Assembly: GCA_944392275.1 (NCBI GenBank)
Contig: CALXWA010000003.1
Coordinates: 95,286 to 159,285, forward strand
Direction: 5' to 3'
Length of the DNA stretch: 64,000 nt
Origin: an uncultured Alphaproteobacteria bacterium
Lineage (GTDB): Bacteria; Pseudomonadota; Alphaproteobacteria; RF32; CAG-239
Positions 16,540 to 24,483 of this stretch are shown here, piece by piece. Position numbers and translations under genes: made by a program. Under the pieces are notes generated by a model. It searched no databases, was not told the DNA's origin, and saw nothing but the letters and a program-made list of their open reading frames with translations. Within the stretch, counting starts at the first letter, position 1, and each line of letters starts with the position of its first letter.

Positions 16540-19500
16540 TTATTCCCTTCCTCCGTTTTGTTTTATGTTTATTGTTGTTGTCGTTTTGACAGAGGATTTC
16601 TGTTCTACAACTTCAGAACTCTTTGTTGACACGCCTTCTTGGTATGTCCGTTTTGCTTCTTCCAAACGCTTCCGAACCTCTTCCAATTCTGAAGAATTAC
16701 CTTCTTTGCGGAGAGATCTTAATTGTTCTTTCGCTTGTTGGTACATTTCTTTTTGTTCTGCTTCCGGAAGGTTCGGAGCTTGTCCGTATTTTTCATATGT
16801 TGTGATGGAAGAACTTACTTTTCCGGTTTTTTCATTCACACTCATCTCTACGACACCTTTGTCTGTCGGCATAAAGTAATGCGACTTATCTCCGCTGGTG
16901 TACCCGTAAAGATCCGTATTAGGATATTTGGTAAAGTCTTTGTTATCCAACTTTTCCTTAAATCCGTTTACTTGATCCGAGGTTGCCTGATAGGTGTCTG
17001 TCGGAACGGCGGTTTTTACTTCTTTGACTTCAACCGCGGCACTCTTTAATTCTCCGGCCTTGTTAAAGCGGCCAACCAATTGCGGTTTTGCTTCTTCCAG
17101 CCCATTATTGTAGTACAAGTACATTTTATTTCCTTCACGGTAGAAGTATTGGTTTCCGCTACGTTTTTGACCTTCGTCAAAGAACGGAAGTTTTTTCTCG
17201 CCATTGGCAGAATTATCTAACTGACCTTTGTAGTAGTATTCTGTTGTGGCGGCAGAAGATGAGGCTTGGTATGGTGTGATTTTTTCATCACCAAAGAACA
17301 AAGTTGGTTTAACTTCAACTTGTTCAAGTTCTACGACTTCGGGTTTTTGTTCTAATTTAACTTCTTCAACCTTCACTTCTTTGACTTCTTCCGCTTTTAC
17401 TTCTTTGACATTAACCGGTTTGGCCACTTTGGGTTTAGCCCCTTCCCGGCCGACCCCGTATCCTTCACTTCTTTCATCGCAATCAACCTTGTCAATACGG
17501 GTAATGCGATTTAATGTACGAGGTCCGGATAAATCGGTATCCCCACGTGTATCAATATGGTTTAAGATTCCATTGATTTTGGCCGCTTCTTCTTGTGTAA
17601 TCTTTTCATTACACTCAAGTATCTTTTTGTAAATGGTCATTTCTTCTTCCATTTGCCAACGCGGTGCATCTTTTAGAGGAACCAATTTATATTTTCCGGT
17701 CGGATGATTATTGGCATCCAACACCTTAACCTTTTTAACGCGAATGGTCCATTCATCAAGTTTATTGTATTTGAAAATAACTTGTTCTCTGGTCATTCCC
17801 GGAAAATAGGTTTGCATTTTTTCAGGTGTCAGGTTCATATAAATATTATCAATATTCTCTTTTCCACGAACACTAATCATATGATTGTATTGTTTTTTGG
17901 TAATTCCCATTTCTGATTTGTAAGCCGGAATTCCGTCTGCTTCCGAGTTTACCGGATCAACGGCGTTTTCGTGTACGCTTTGGTGTTCCGCTACTTGTTT
18001 TGGAGCTACAACGCTGTCTTGCGGTTGGACAACTTTGTGTGCCGCAACAGTATCACGGACAACACTGTCTTGCGGTAAAACAACCTTGTGTGACATATCT
18101 CGAGCAACGCTGTCTTGTGGTAAAACCACTTTGTGTGACATATCTCGAGCAATGCTGTCTTGCGGTAAAACAACCTTTTGAGACACAACGCTATCTTGAA
18201 CAATACTGTCTTGAGCAACACTATCTTGAGCAACGCTGTCTTGCTCCATAACAATCGGTTGAGGATTTTGCGGGACTTCCGGTTCAACAATCTGGTTACC
18301 TAAATTATTGGTCGGGGTTTTTGCCTGCAAAGTTTGAACGTTATCATAGCCGCCGTTGGACATTTTCCAACCAAAGCTTAATGCAGCGGCAGCCGCACCA
18401 AACCCTGCGGTCATTGTTTGGGCTTTTTTACTGCTCAACGGACGCATAAATGCTCCCAATTTGCCCATAAAACCTTTAGCTTCCTTAATACCATCAAGCC
18501 ATCCGACTTTTTTGTCCCCATACAATGCAACACGTAAATCTTCTCGACCGGTTTTTTTGTATAAATCTTTGGTACGGTTAAAGTCTCTTTGCTTTAAGGC
18601 ATAGTTACCAATTGCAATGGTGGCTGCGGTAACGGCTCTGGAACCCAAAGGTCCTAAGCCGACAATACCGGCAATTGTACCGGTGGTTAAGGCAATAGCC
18701 GCATTGGCGGCTCCGCCGTGAGCATCTTTGTTTTCTGCTTTAACTCGGCGGAAAGCAACCTTCCATTTTTCTTGCCATGTTAATTCGTTATAAGCCTTAT
18801 ATTGTGGCTCTTGGCCTTCTTTGGCAACATTAATCTCCTTTTCCGCTTGCAAAGCCTTCATTTTGCCAATAACCGGATAGATGTATGATTTTGCCGCATT
18901 GTGAACGACCAAAGCTCCGGCAACAGCCCAACCGACCGGTTGAGAAACCAAACCTGCCGTTACCAAAACAGAGCCGGCTGCTGTTCCGATTGTTCCGAGA
19001 GCTTCCAAAGCTTTTCCCGGATCATTTCGAGCCCAACGGGTTATTCCTACGGCAGCCCCGTATACTTTGCCGTAAACCTTGGTTCCGGTCTCACGCAACT
19101 TATTGATTTGTTCTTGGACTTTTTTGACTGGTTGCGAAATTTCTTGTGATTGACCTTTTAAGAGAGATTTTTGCAGTTTTTCCAAAGCAACTTCTTGTTC
19201 GGCATGTGCGGCCATAACCATCATCGGATTAATTAACGGACGCTCTGCCATCGCTTTGCGATAATCCGCAACCAGTTGATCTCTAACTTTTCCCAGTTTT
19301 GTCAACTCGTTTGTCTCGGGATTGTATCCAAGAGCTTCGTTGCGAAATGTTTCCGTGACCTCGTTTAAATAACTTTCATATTCCGGAGACCCCGGAGTTT
19401 CTCCTTTATCAGGATCCGGTTGACGCAAATCAAATGTTTGCGTCATATAATTGAGATTTGTCTCAATTAACTTTTTACACTCATCCCTGTCTCTTAAAAA

Positions 19501-20502
19501 CTCCCAAACCTCATTCTCTACTTCTTCTTCCGTCATATCCTCTCTAAGACCGATTGCAGCCCTTAGATCGCCACGCAGAGGATCTTCCATCAAAGATTGT
19601 TTAAACATTAATACCGTCACGACAGGGTCAGAATATTTATTTGCAATTTTTTCTTGAGCTTCTTCTTGATAAGCTAAATATTCTTTCGTTCCCGGAACTT
19701 GTTCTTGTCCTTCCGGTCTTCTCAGGTCAAATTCTCGGGCAATTTTTTCGCTCAAATTGCTGGCTGCATAAGCCGAAAGAATATTCATCCCCATTTTCGT
19801 GGCTAAACGATCTTGAATCTCTGGCAGCGTCAGTGTTTTTGCATTCGGATCTGAAGATAATTCTAACAAAAGCTCTGCCATAGCCGTTTCATAAATACTG
19901 TCAAGATAAGCTTCTTTTTCTTGATCTTGAGCAATAATCGGCGTTCCGTCTTCCTCAAATTGTAAGACGCCTTTTTCATCATTGGGGTTCATTGCTTGGA
20001 AATCAATTCCAATAGCCAATCTTTTTAACGTATAATTGTTATCAATTACCGTTTTTCTTGAAAAAGAGGCAAGCTGTTGTTGCAAATATTCAAGATTGGA
20101 CTCAACTAATTCTGGATTGATGTTTTCTTCCTCACTGCTATTAACACCATTTTCGGCAGAATTTTCATTACTTAATTGATTGTCATCAACACTATTGTTT
20201 TGATCTTCTCCTGAAGTGTTTGCATTTTCTTCCCTCAATCTTTCTACTTCTTTTTTTATTTCTTCATCTTCTTTAAAAGAATCATATATACCCATATCTA
20301 TTATATCTAGGGAAACAACACCGTCTTTGGATTCCTCATAAACCTTTTTGGCAATAGCATTATTTAGCTTATTCCAAGCTTGAACATTTATATCTTTGTC
20401 TGTTGCTAAAACATCCCTAACTTCTTTTAACTGAGCATAGCTCATGTTTTCTAAGTCGGCTTGTTCAATAAAATCTCTTGCCTCTTGTGGTGTCATTGCC
20501 AT
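16540..20502 (-). CDS. Large unknown repeat-containing protein, 1320 residues
   Basis: I do not recognise the family. There is no signal peptide. Residues 1-130 are acidic and helical. Residues 195-450 are helical and include two related blocks, each with FDLR-P, PG--EY--Y and -E near 258-280 and 357-380. Three hydrophobic Ala/Gly-rich segments (about 498-545, 597-635, 695-712) could insert in a membrane. Residues 753-835 are tandem repeats of QDSVA and VVLPQDSVARDMSHK. A later stretch near 1040-1085 is KEVK/EEVK rich. The tail (about 1250-1300) is a coiled coil. AAGGAG lies 7 bases before the ATG, and the gene has its own promoter and terminator. Size, repeats and isolation suggest a structural or surface-associated protein, but no function can be named. 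Confidence 0.88.
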   Translation of the reverse strand: MAMTPQEARDFIEQADLENMSYAQLKEVRDVLATDKDINVQAWNKLNNAIAKKVYEESKDGVVSLDIIDMGIYDSFKEDEEIKKEVERLREENANTSGEDQNNSVDDNQLSNENSAENGVNSSEEENINPELVESNLEYLQQQLASFSRKTVIDNNYTLKRLAIGIDFQAMNPNDEKGVLQFEEDGTPIIAQDQEKEAYLDSIYETAMAELLLELSSDPNAKTLTLPEIQDRLATKMGMNILSAYAASNLSEKIAREFDLRRPEGQEQVPGTKEYLAYQEEAQEKIANKYSDPVVTVLMFKQSLMEDPLRGDLRAAIGLREDMTEEEVENEVWEFLRDRDECKKLIETNLNYMTQTFDLRQPDPDKGETPGSPEYESYLNEVTETFRNEALGYNPETNELTKLGKVRDQLVADYRKAMAERPLINPMMVMAAHAEQEVALEKLQKSLLKGQSQEISQPVKKVQEQINKLRETGTKVYGKVYGAAVGITRWARNDPGKALEALGTIGTAAGSVLVTAGLVSQPVGWAVAGALVVHNAAKSYIYPVIGKMKALQAEKEINVAKEGQEPQYKAYNELTWQEKWKVAFRRVKAENKDAHGGAANAAIALTTGTIAGIVGLGPLGSRAVTAATIAIGNYALKQRDFNRTKDLYKKTGREDLRVALYGDKKVGWLDGIKEAKGFMGKLGAFMRPLSSKKAQTMTAGFGAAAAALSFGWKMSNGGYDNVQTLQAKTPTNNLGNQIVEPEVPQNPQPIVMEQDSVAQDSVAQDSIVQDSVVSQKVVLPQDSIARDMSHKVVLPQDSVARDMSHKVVLPQDSVVRDTVAAHKVVQPQDSVVAPKQVAEHQSVHENAVDPVNSEADGIPAYKSEMGITKKQYNHMISVRGKENIDNIYMNLTPEKMQTYFPGMTREQVIFKYNKLDEWTIRVKKVKVLDANNHPTGKYKLVPLKDAPRWQMEEEMTIYKKILECNEKITQEEAAKINGILNHIDTRGDTDLSGPRTLNRITRIDKVDCDERSEGYGVGREGAKPKVAKPVNVKEVKAEEVKEVKVEEVKLEQKPEVVELEQVEVKPTLFFGDEKITPYQASSSAATTEYYYKGQLDNSANGEKKLPFFDEGQKRSGNQYFYREGNKMYLYYNNGLEEAKPQLVGRFNKAGELKSAAVEVKEVKTAVPTDTYQATSDQVNGFKEKLDNKDFTKYPNTDLYGYTSGDKSHYFMPTDKGVVEMSVNEKTGKVSSSITTYEKYGQAPNLPEAEQKEMYQQAKEQLRSLRKEGNSSELEEVRKRLEEAKRTYQEGVSTKSSEVVEQKSSVKTTTTINIKQNGGRE
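18000..18246 (-). repeat. In-frame tandem repeats coding QDSVA and a 15-residue VVLPQDS unit
   Basis: The repeats code residues 753-835 of the large protein. There are four 15-base units coding QDSVA/QDSIV variants, then 45- to 51-base units coding VVLPQDSIARDMSHK, VVLPQDSVARDMSHK, VVLPQDSVVRDTVAAHK and VVQPQDSVVAPK. All unit lengths are multiples of three, so copy-number change keeps the frame. Confidence 0.92.
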
Positions 20503-20527
20503 TGTAAAACTCCTTATCTTTTTTAAG

Positions 20528-20578
20528 GTATAGTCATTCAGTTGTTTACACTATACAACATATTTTTCTTTCACGCAA
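20528..20578 (-). promoter_or_regulatory. Promoter of the large repeat-protein gene with operator-like inverted repeat
   Basis: On the minus strand TTGCGT (20573-20578), a 17-base spacer and TATAGT (20550-20555) form a good sigma70-like promoter. A perfect inverted repeat, GTATAGT (20528-20534) with ACTATAC (20550-20556), overlaps the -10 and start site with 15 bases between arms, a typical place for a repressor or a leader hairpin. Confidence 0.5.
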
Positions 20579-20670
20579 CAAATTTTGTCAAATTTGGCTC
20601 TTTTTCATAAAAATGTCACAATTGAGGTTATTTTACTGGTAATTCGTTAAAATTTCGTCAGTTTTTTATG

Positions 20671-20710
20671 TAAAAAAATCCCCGCCAAAGAAGATTCTTT
20701 AGCGGGGATT
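20671..20710 (-). terminator. Terminator of ileS
   Basis: AATCCCCGC (20677-20685) pairs with GCGGGGATT (20702-20710), and AAAGAA (20687-20692) with TTCTTT (20695-20700) continues the stem. The A-run at 20672-20678 is the T-tract on the minus strand. Confidence 0.9.
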
Positions 20711-20723
20711 CTATTGTTTTTTT

Positions 20724-23700
20724 CTAGGCGGCCTGTCCGGTACAAACTTTTGCATCAAAGCAAATTTTTGCCCCTTCAATATCCGCCGTTGTCCCATCCG
20801 GACAGCCGGAAACAACCTTAAGAGCCAAAACCTGATCGGCAATATAGGCCTGGTTTTCCGTAATGGCCTTGGACAAATCCGTATCCGATGTTGAATAATA
20901 GAGCTCAATCCGGTCTGAGATATTAAAGTCTTTCTCTTTGCGTAATGTTTGTACCAAACGAATAAAGTCTCGAGCCATTCCTTCACGTTTTAGCTCTTCT
21001 GTCACGTTTGTATCTAACATAACAATTGCTTTATTATCCGCAAAAGATCTTCCGGCAATTCCGTCCTTCATCTCCAGACGAACCTCAAACAAATCCGGAG
21101 ATAGGGTTTGTCCGGCAATACTTAATGTTGAATCGGCATTCAACTCCCATTTGCCTTGTTTGTAGGCCCCCATTACGGCCCCCATATTTTTACCTAAAGC
21201 TTTTCCCAGTAAAGGTGTATAGAGGTAAATCTTGCGGTCGGCATAATGGTTAAGATTGTTATCAAAGTTGATTGTTTTTACATTCAACTCATCTTTGACA
21301 ATTTCTTGATACTGAGGGCTCAGCTCGTGTCCAACCAAAGTTAATCCGGCCAATGGCAAACGGTTACGCAGATTTTTCTCTTCACGAATGAATTTTCCCG
21401 CAGAACACAAATCCTGTACAAAGTCCATTTCATTCATTAAAGTTTCATCTTCTTTAATCTCATTTAACAAGGGGTAGTCTGTCAAATGGACGGATTCTTC
21501 TTCCGTTAAGGTTTTGAAGGTATATTCGGCCATAAACGGCATTAACGGAGCCAAAATTTTGCTCAAATTTACCAAAACCGTATACAAGACATCAAAGGCT
21601 TGACGGTCACCTTCCCAGAAACGATCCCGAGTACGGCGAATGTACCAGTTGTTTAAAATTTCCATAAAGGAAGCTGTTTCATTACAACTTAAGGCAACAT
21701 CATAAGTCTCAAGTCCTTGTTTGACCATACGGCTTAACCTTTTGAGTTTGGATAAAATATAATTGTCCAAACTTTCTGTTGAAGAATAAACTTCTTTGGC
21801 CTGATAATTTTCCGCATTGGCATAGAGGGTAAAGAAGTATAAGGCATTCCACAACGGAATCAACGCAACACGTGCCGCTTTGGCAATCTCTTTTCCTTCT
21901 TTGTCTACGGCAAGGTTGCCGCCTTTTAATACCGGAGAGGAGACTAAAAACCACCGTAAAACATCGGATCCGACCGTTTCTAAAACATCATTAGGATCAG
22001 GATAGTTTTTCAAACGTTTGGAAAGCTTTTGTCCGCCTTCGGCCATCAATAATCCGGTACAAATGCAGTTTTTAAATGCCGGACGATTGTGCAATGCGGT
22101 TGACAAAACCGTTAATGTATAAAACCAACCCCGTGTTTGGTCCATCGCTTCGACAATAAAATCTGCTGGGAAATGGCTTTCAAACCATTCTTTATTTTCA
22201 AACGGATAGTGGACTTGGGCATAGGGCATGGATCCAGATTCGAACCAACAGTCAAAAACATCGGAAACACGGTGCATCATCGTTTTTCCGGAAGGATCAT
22301 CCGGATTAGGATAAACAACCTCATCAATATAGGGTTTGTGTAAATTTTTTACATCAAAACCCGTTTTTTCTTTAATTTCGGCAACGGACCCGAAAACATC
22401 TATTCTCGGAAACTGCGGATTATCTGACTTCCAGACCGGAATTGGCGTTCCCCAAAAACGATTGCGGGAGATAGACCAATCTCTGGCTCCTTCCAGCCAT
22501 TTTCCGAAACGTCCATCCTTAATATGTTCCGGAACCCAATTAATTTGCTGATTGTTTTTAACCATTTCCTCGCGGAAATCCGTTACTTTTACAAACCAAG
22601 AGGACATCGCTTTGTAAATCAACGGCGTGTCTGTTCGCCAACAAAACGGATAAGAGTGTGTGTATTGTTCTTTTTTTACCAATAAATGATGTTCTTTGAG
22701 CCACTGCATAATCGGTTCATTGGTCTCAAAGACTTGTTTGCCCTCATAATCCGGAACTTCTGCGGTAAATTTTCCGGCCTCATCAACCGGGCATACAACC
22801 GGAAAATCCTCATCATAAGCACGGCAGGCATCAAAGTCGTCTTGTCCAAAACCCGGAGCAATGTGAACAATACCCGTACCGTCCTCGGTCGATACAAATT
22901 CTCCGCTCAATACCTTAAAAGCTCCTTTGGCTTTTAGGTGCTTAAAATAGGGGAACATCGGCTCATAGCTCAAGCCAACCAAATCCTGCCCTTTAAGAGA
23001 ACCAACCTCTGTTGCCTTTTCTAACTGCTTTTTGTAACGCCCCAGAAGAGCCCGAGCCAGAATATACTTTTCTCCCTCTTCTTCCATAATGACATAATCA
23101 ATATCTTTACCAACCGCCAGCATTAAGTTGGAAGGCAAGGTCCAAGGTGTGGTTGTCCAGACAAGAATGTTCATTCCGTTTTCAAGTTTGAACATAACGG
23201 TAATGGCATTATCGGTCTTATCCTGATAACCTTGGTTGACCTCAAAATTGGACAAAGGCGTCTCTGCGGCCCAAGAATACGGCAAAACCCGATAATCTTC
23301 ATAAACCAAACCTTTTTCATATAGCTGTTTGAAGTTATTGATGACACTTTCCATAAAAGAAAGATCCATCGTTTTATAATCATGGTTAAAGTCAACCCAA
23401 CGGCCTATTCTTTTAAACATTTCAACCCAGATGCCGGAATATTTCAAAACATCCGAACGGCAGAAATCATTAAACTTTTCGACACCGTATTCTTCAATTT
23501 GTTTACGACCGGAAACCCCTAATTGTTTTTCCGCCGACATTTCTGCCGGAAGACCGTGGCAGTCCCACCCCAGACGGCGTTCCACTTTTTTGCCGTTCAT
23601 GGTTTGGAAGCGGGCAACAACATCTTTCACATAAGATACCATAATGTGCCCATAGTGCGGAGTGCCGTTTGCAAACGGCGGTCCATCATAAAAAACAAAT

Positions 23701-23828
23701 TCTGCCGCTCCGTCCCGATTATGGACTGATTTTTCAAATGTTTTGTCTTCATCCCAAAAATGAAGGATATTTTTTTCGACCTCGACAAAGTCCGGCTTTG
23801 CCTTTACCTCTGCATAATGCTTCGTCAT
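20724..23828 (-). CDS. ileS: Isoleucyl-tRNA synthetase, IleS2-like type
   Basis: Class I synthetase that charges tRNA-Ile. The protein is 1034 residues, longer than the common bacterial form of about 930-940. The HIGH motif is HYGH at residues 58-61 inside DGPPFANGTPHYGH. The KMSKS loop reads KLSKRLKNYPDPND at about 598-611; KxSKRLKNYPDP is the signature of the eukaryote-like second type (IleS2), while the common type has KMSKSxGN. The editing domain lies between (about 185-400) and an extended C-terminal domain follows. IleS2 enzymes are often naturally resistant to mupirocin; that is family knowledge, not shown here. AAGGTG sits 8 bases before the ATG. The gene stands alone with a long leader. 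Confidence 0.96.
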   Translation of the reverse strand: MTKHYAEVKAKPDFVEVEKNILHFWDEDKTFEKSVHNRDGAAEFVFYDGPPFANGTPHYGHIMVSYVKDVVARFQTMNGKKVERRLGWDCHGLPAEMSAEKQLGVSGRKQIEEYGVEKFNDFCRSDVLKYSGIWVEMFKRIGRWVDFNHDYKTMDLSFMESVINNFKQLYEKGLVYEDYRVLPYSWAAETPLSNFEVNQGYQDKTDNAITVMFKLENGMNILVWTTTPWTLPSNLMLAVGKDIDYVIMEEEGEKYILARALLGRYKKQLEKATEVGSLKGQDLVGLSYEPMFPYFKHLKAKGAFKVLSGEFVSTEDGTGIVHIAPGFGQDDFDACRAYDEDFPVVCPVDEAGKFTAEVPDYEGKQVFETNEPIMQWLKEHHLLVKKEQYTHSYPFCWRTDTPLIYKAMSSWFVKVTDFREEMVKNNQQINWVPEHIKDGRFGKWLEGARDWSISRNRFWGTPIPVWKSDNPQFPRIDVFGSVAEIKEKTGFDVKNLHKPYIDEVVYPNPDDPSGKTMMHRVSDVFDCWFESGSMPYAQVHYPFENKEWFESHFPADFIVEAMDQTRGWFYTLTVLSTALHNRPAFKNCICTGLLMAEGGQKLSKRLKNYPDPNDVLETVGSDVLRWFLVSSPVLKGGNLAVDKEGKEIAKAARVALIPLWNALYFFTLYANAENYQAKEVYSSTESLDNYILSKLKRLSRMVKQGLETYDVALSCNETASFMEILNNWYIRRTRDRFWEGDRQAFDVLYTVLVNLSKILAPLMPFMAEYTFKTLTEEESVHLTDYPLLNEIKEDETLMNEMDFVQDLCSAGKFIREEKNLRNRLPLAGLTLVGHELSPQYQEIVKDELNVKTINFDNNLNHYADRKIYLYTPLLGKALGKNMGAVMGAYKQGKWELNADSTLSIAGQTLSPDLFEVRLEMKDGIAGRSFADNKAIVMLDTNVTEELKREGMARDFIRLVQTLRKEKDFNISDRIELYYSTSDTDLSKAITENQAYIADQVLALKVVSGCPDGTTADIEGAKICFDAKVCTGQAA

Positions 23829-23893
23829 TGATAAACACCTTAATTTGTAATTGAAAATTTGATTTTGAATTGAAATTGGTTAATTATTTTTTA

Positions 23894-23997
23894 TGTGCAA
23901 AACGATATCCCCTAAGGGATAATAATGATGGGAACGTTTCGGTAAATATTGCACATGTTAGAATCTTTCTTTTATTAACTTCGGGTTTACGTTAATA
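23894..23997 (-). other. Structured leader upstream of ileS
   Basis: On the minus strand TGTGCA (23950-23955) pairs with TGCACA (23894-23899), AAACG with CGTTT extends it, and ATCCCTTAGGGGAT forms a small hairpin within. Upstream of it TATTAAC and GTTAATA (23973-23997) form a further 7-base inverted repeat. The element ends about 65 bases before the ileS ATG. It has no T-box sequence and no T-run, so it does not look like a tRNA-sensing attenuator of the Firmicutes kind. It may be a translational control element or an operator. Confidence 0.4.
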
Positions 23998-24034
23998 CAA
24001 TAAAATCAACGAGTCAAGGCTCTATTCCAGATAT

Positions 24035-24068
24035 AAAAAAAACTCTCGGTTTTCGCAAACGGAGAGTT
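24035..24068 (-). terminator. Hairpin terminator in the ileS-anmK intergenic region
   Basis: AACTCTC (24041-24047) pairs with GAGAGTT (24062-24068), with an inner GTTT/AAAC stem around one G-G mismatch. The A-run 24035-24042 gives eight T on the minus strand. It lies more than 400 bases after anmK, so it should end a separate transcript or read-through. Confidence 0.7.
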
Positions 24069-24483
24069 CTTAATGTTTGATAAGTAATAACTTAACTAAA
24101 AGATTTGTATATAAATGCTATGGCTTTTCTGAAAAAAAGAGAGACCCTTCTAAATTTGGGATTTGCAGAGTCTCTCTCGTCAAAAGTATCTTTGCACCGC
24201 TTGGTTAAAACAGTGTACTTTATAAAGCGGAATTCGAAAGAAAGGTGCATCTTTCTTAGCAAAGATTTTCAGCAAAATTCAGTCCAATCTCTGGAGGAAC
24301 GATTGCTGTCTTCTTTCGGAAATAGATTTTAGGTCTCAATTTATGTTTTTAGCCATCCGAAAGACATTTGTTTTGTAGATAAGCTTCGTAGTATTATTCG
24401 TCTTAGTATAGTTTTTTTATATCGTAAAATAATTTATTCAAAATTGCAAACGAGAGGGGGTTTTATCACTTTTTCAAATTTTG
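24069..24483 (-). ncRNA. Possible small RNA region downstream of anmK
   Basis: The 655-base gap 23829-24483 has no credible ORF. On the minus strand it holds ATCTTT/AAAGAT (24249-24266), GCACC/GGTGC with inner CCGCTT/AAGCGG (24194-24248), and GAGAGAC/GTCTCTC (24139-24176) followed by seven T (24132-24138), a good terminator. A TATACT hexamer upstream (about 24405-24410) could be a -10, though no clear -35 is present. The set looks like a structured RNA of about 250-270 bases, or a long anmK 3' end. It does not match tmRNA, RNase P, SRP or 6S features that I know. Confidence 0.3.
24132..24177 (-). terminator. Terminator of anmK or of the candidate small RNA
   Basis: AGAGAGAC (24138-24145) pairs with GTCTCTCT (24170-24177), with a 24-base loop that holds a small AAAT/ATTT stem. 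Seven A at 24132-24138 are the T-tract on the minus strand. Confidence 0.65.

Noticed and set aside
17246..17632. Long plus-strand ORFs inside the large repeat gene, including the one over the tandem repeats near 18000
   Set aside because: They are shadows caused by the repetitive and biased codons of the minus-strand gene; no ribosome sites or family features.
18000..18246. CRISPR array
   Set aside because: Repeats are coding, in frame and without unique spacers.
22231..22253. tRNA-like stretch with ATTCGAACC
   Set aside because: It lies within ileS and codes a conserved CWFESGS segment; no cloverleaf can be drawn around it.
24105..24332. Plus-strand ORF of 75 codons in the anmK-ileS gap
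   Set aside because: No ribosome site, codon use unlike the neighbours, and the frame runs through hairpins and a T-tailed terminator of the other strand.
23829..24483. tmRNA, 6S, RNase P or SRP RNA in the large intergenic gap
   Set aside because: None of the conserved sequence signatures of these RNAs could be found on either strand.
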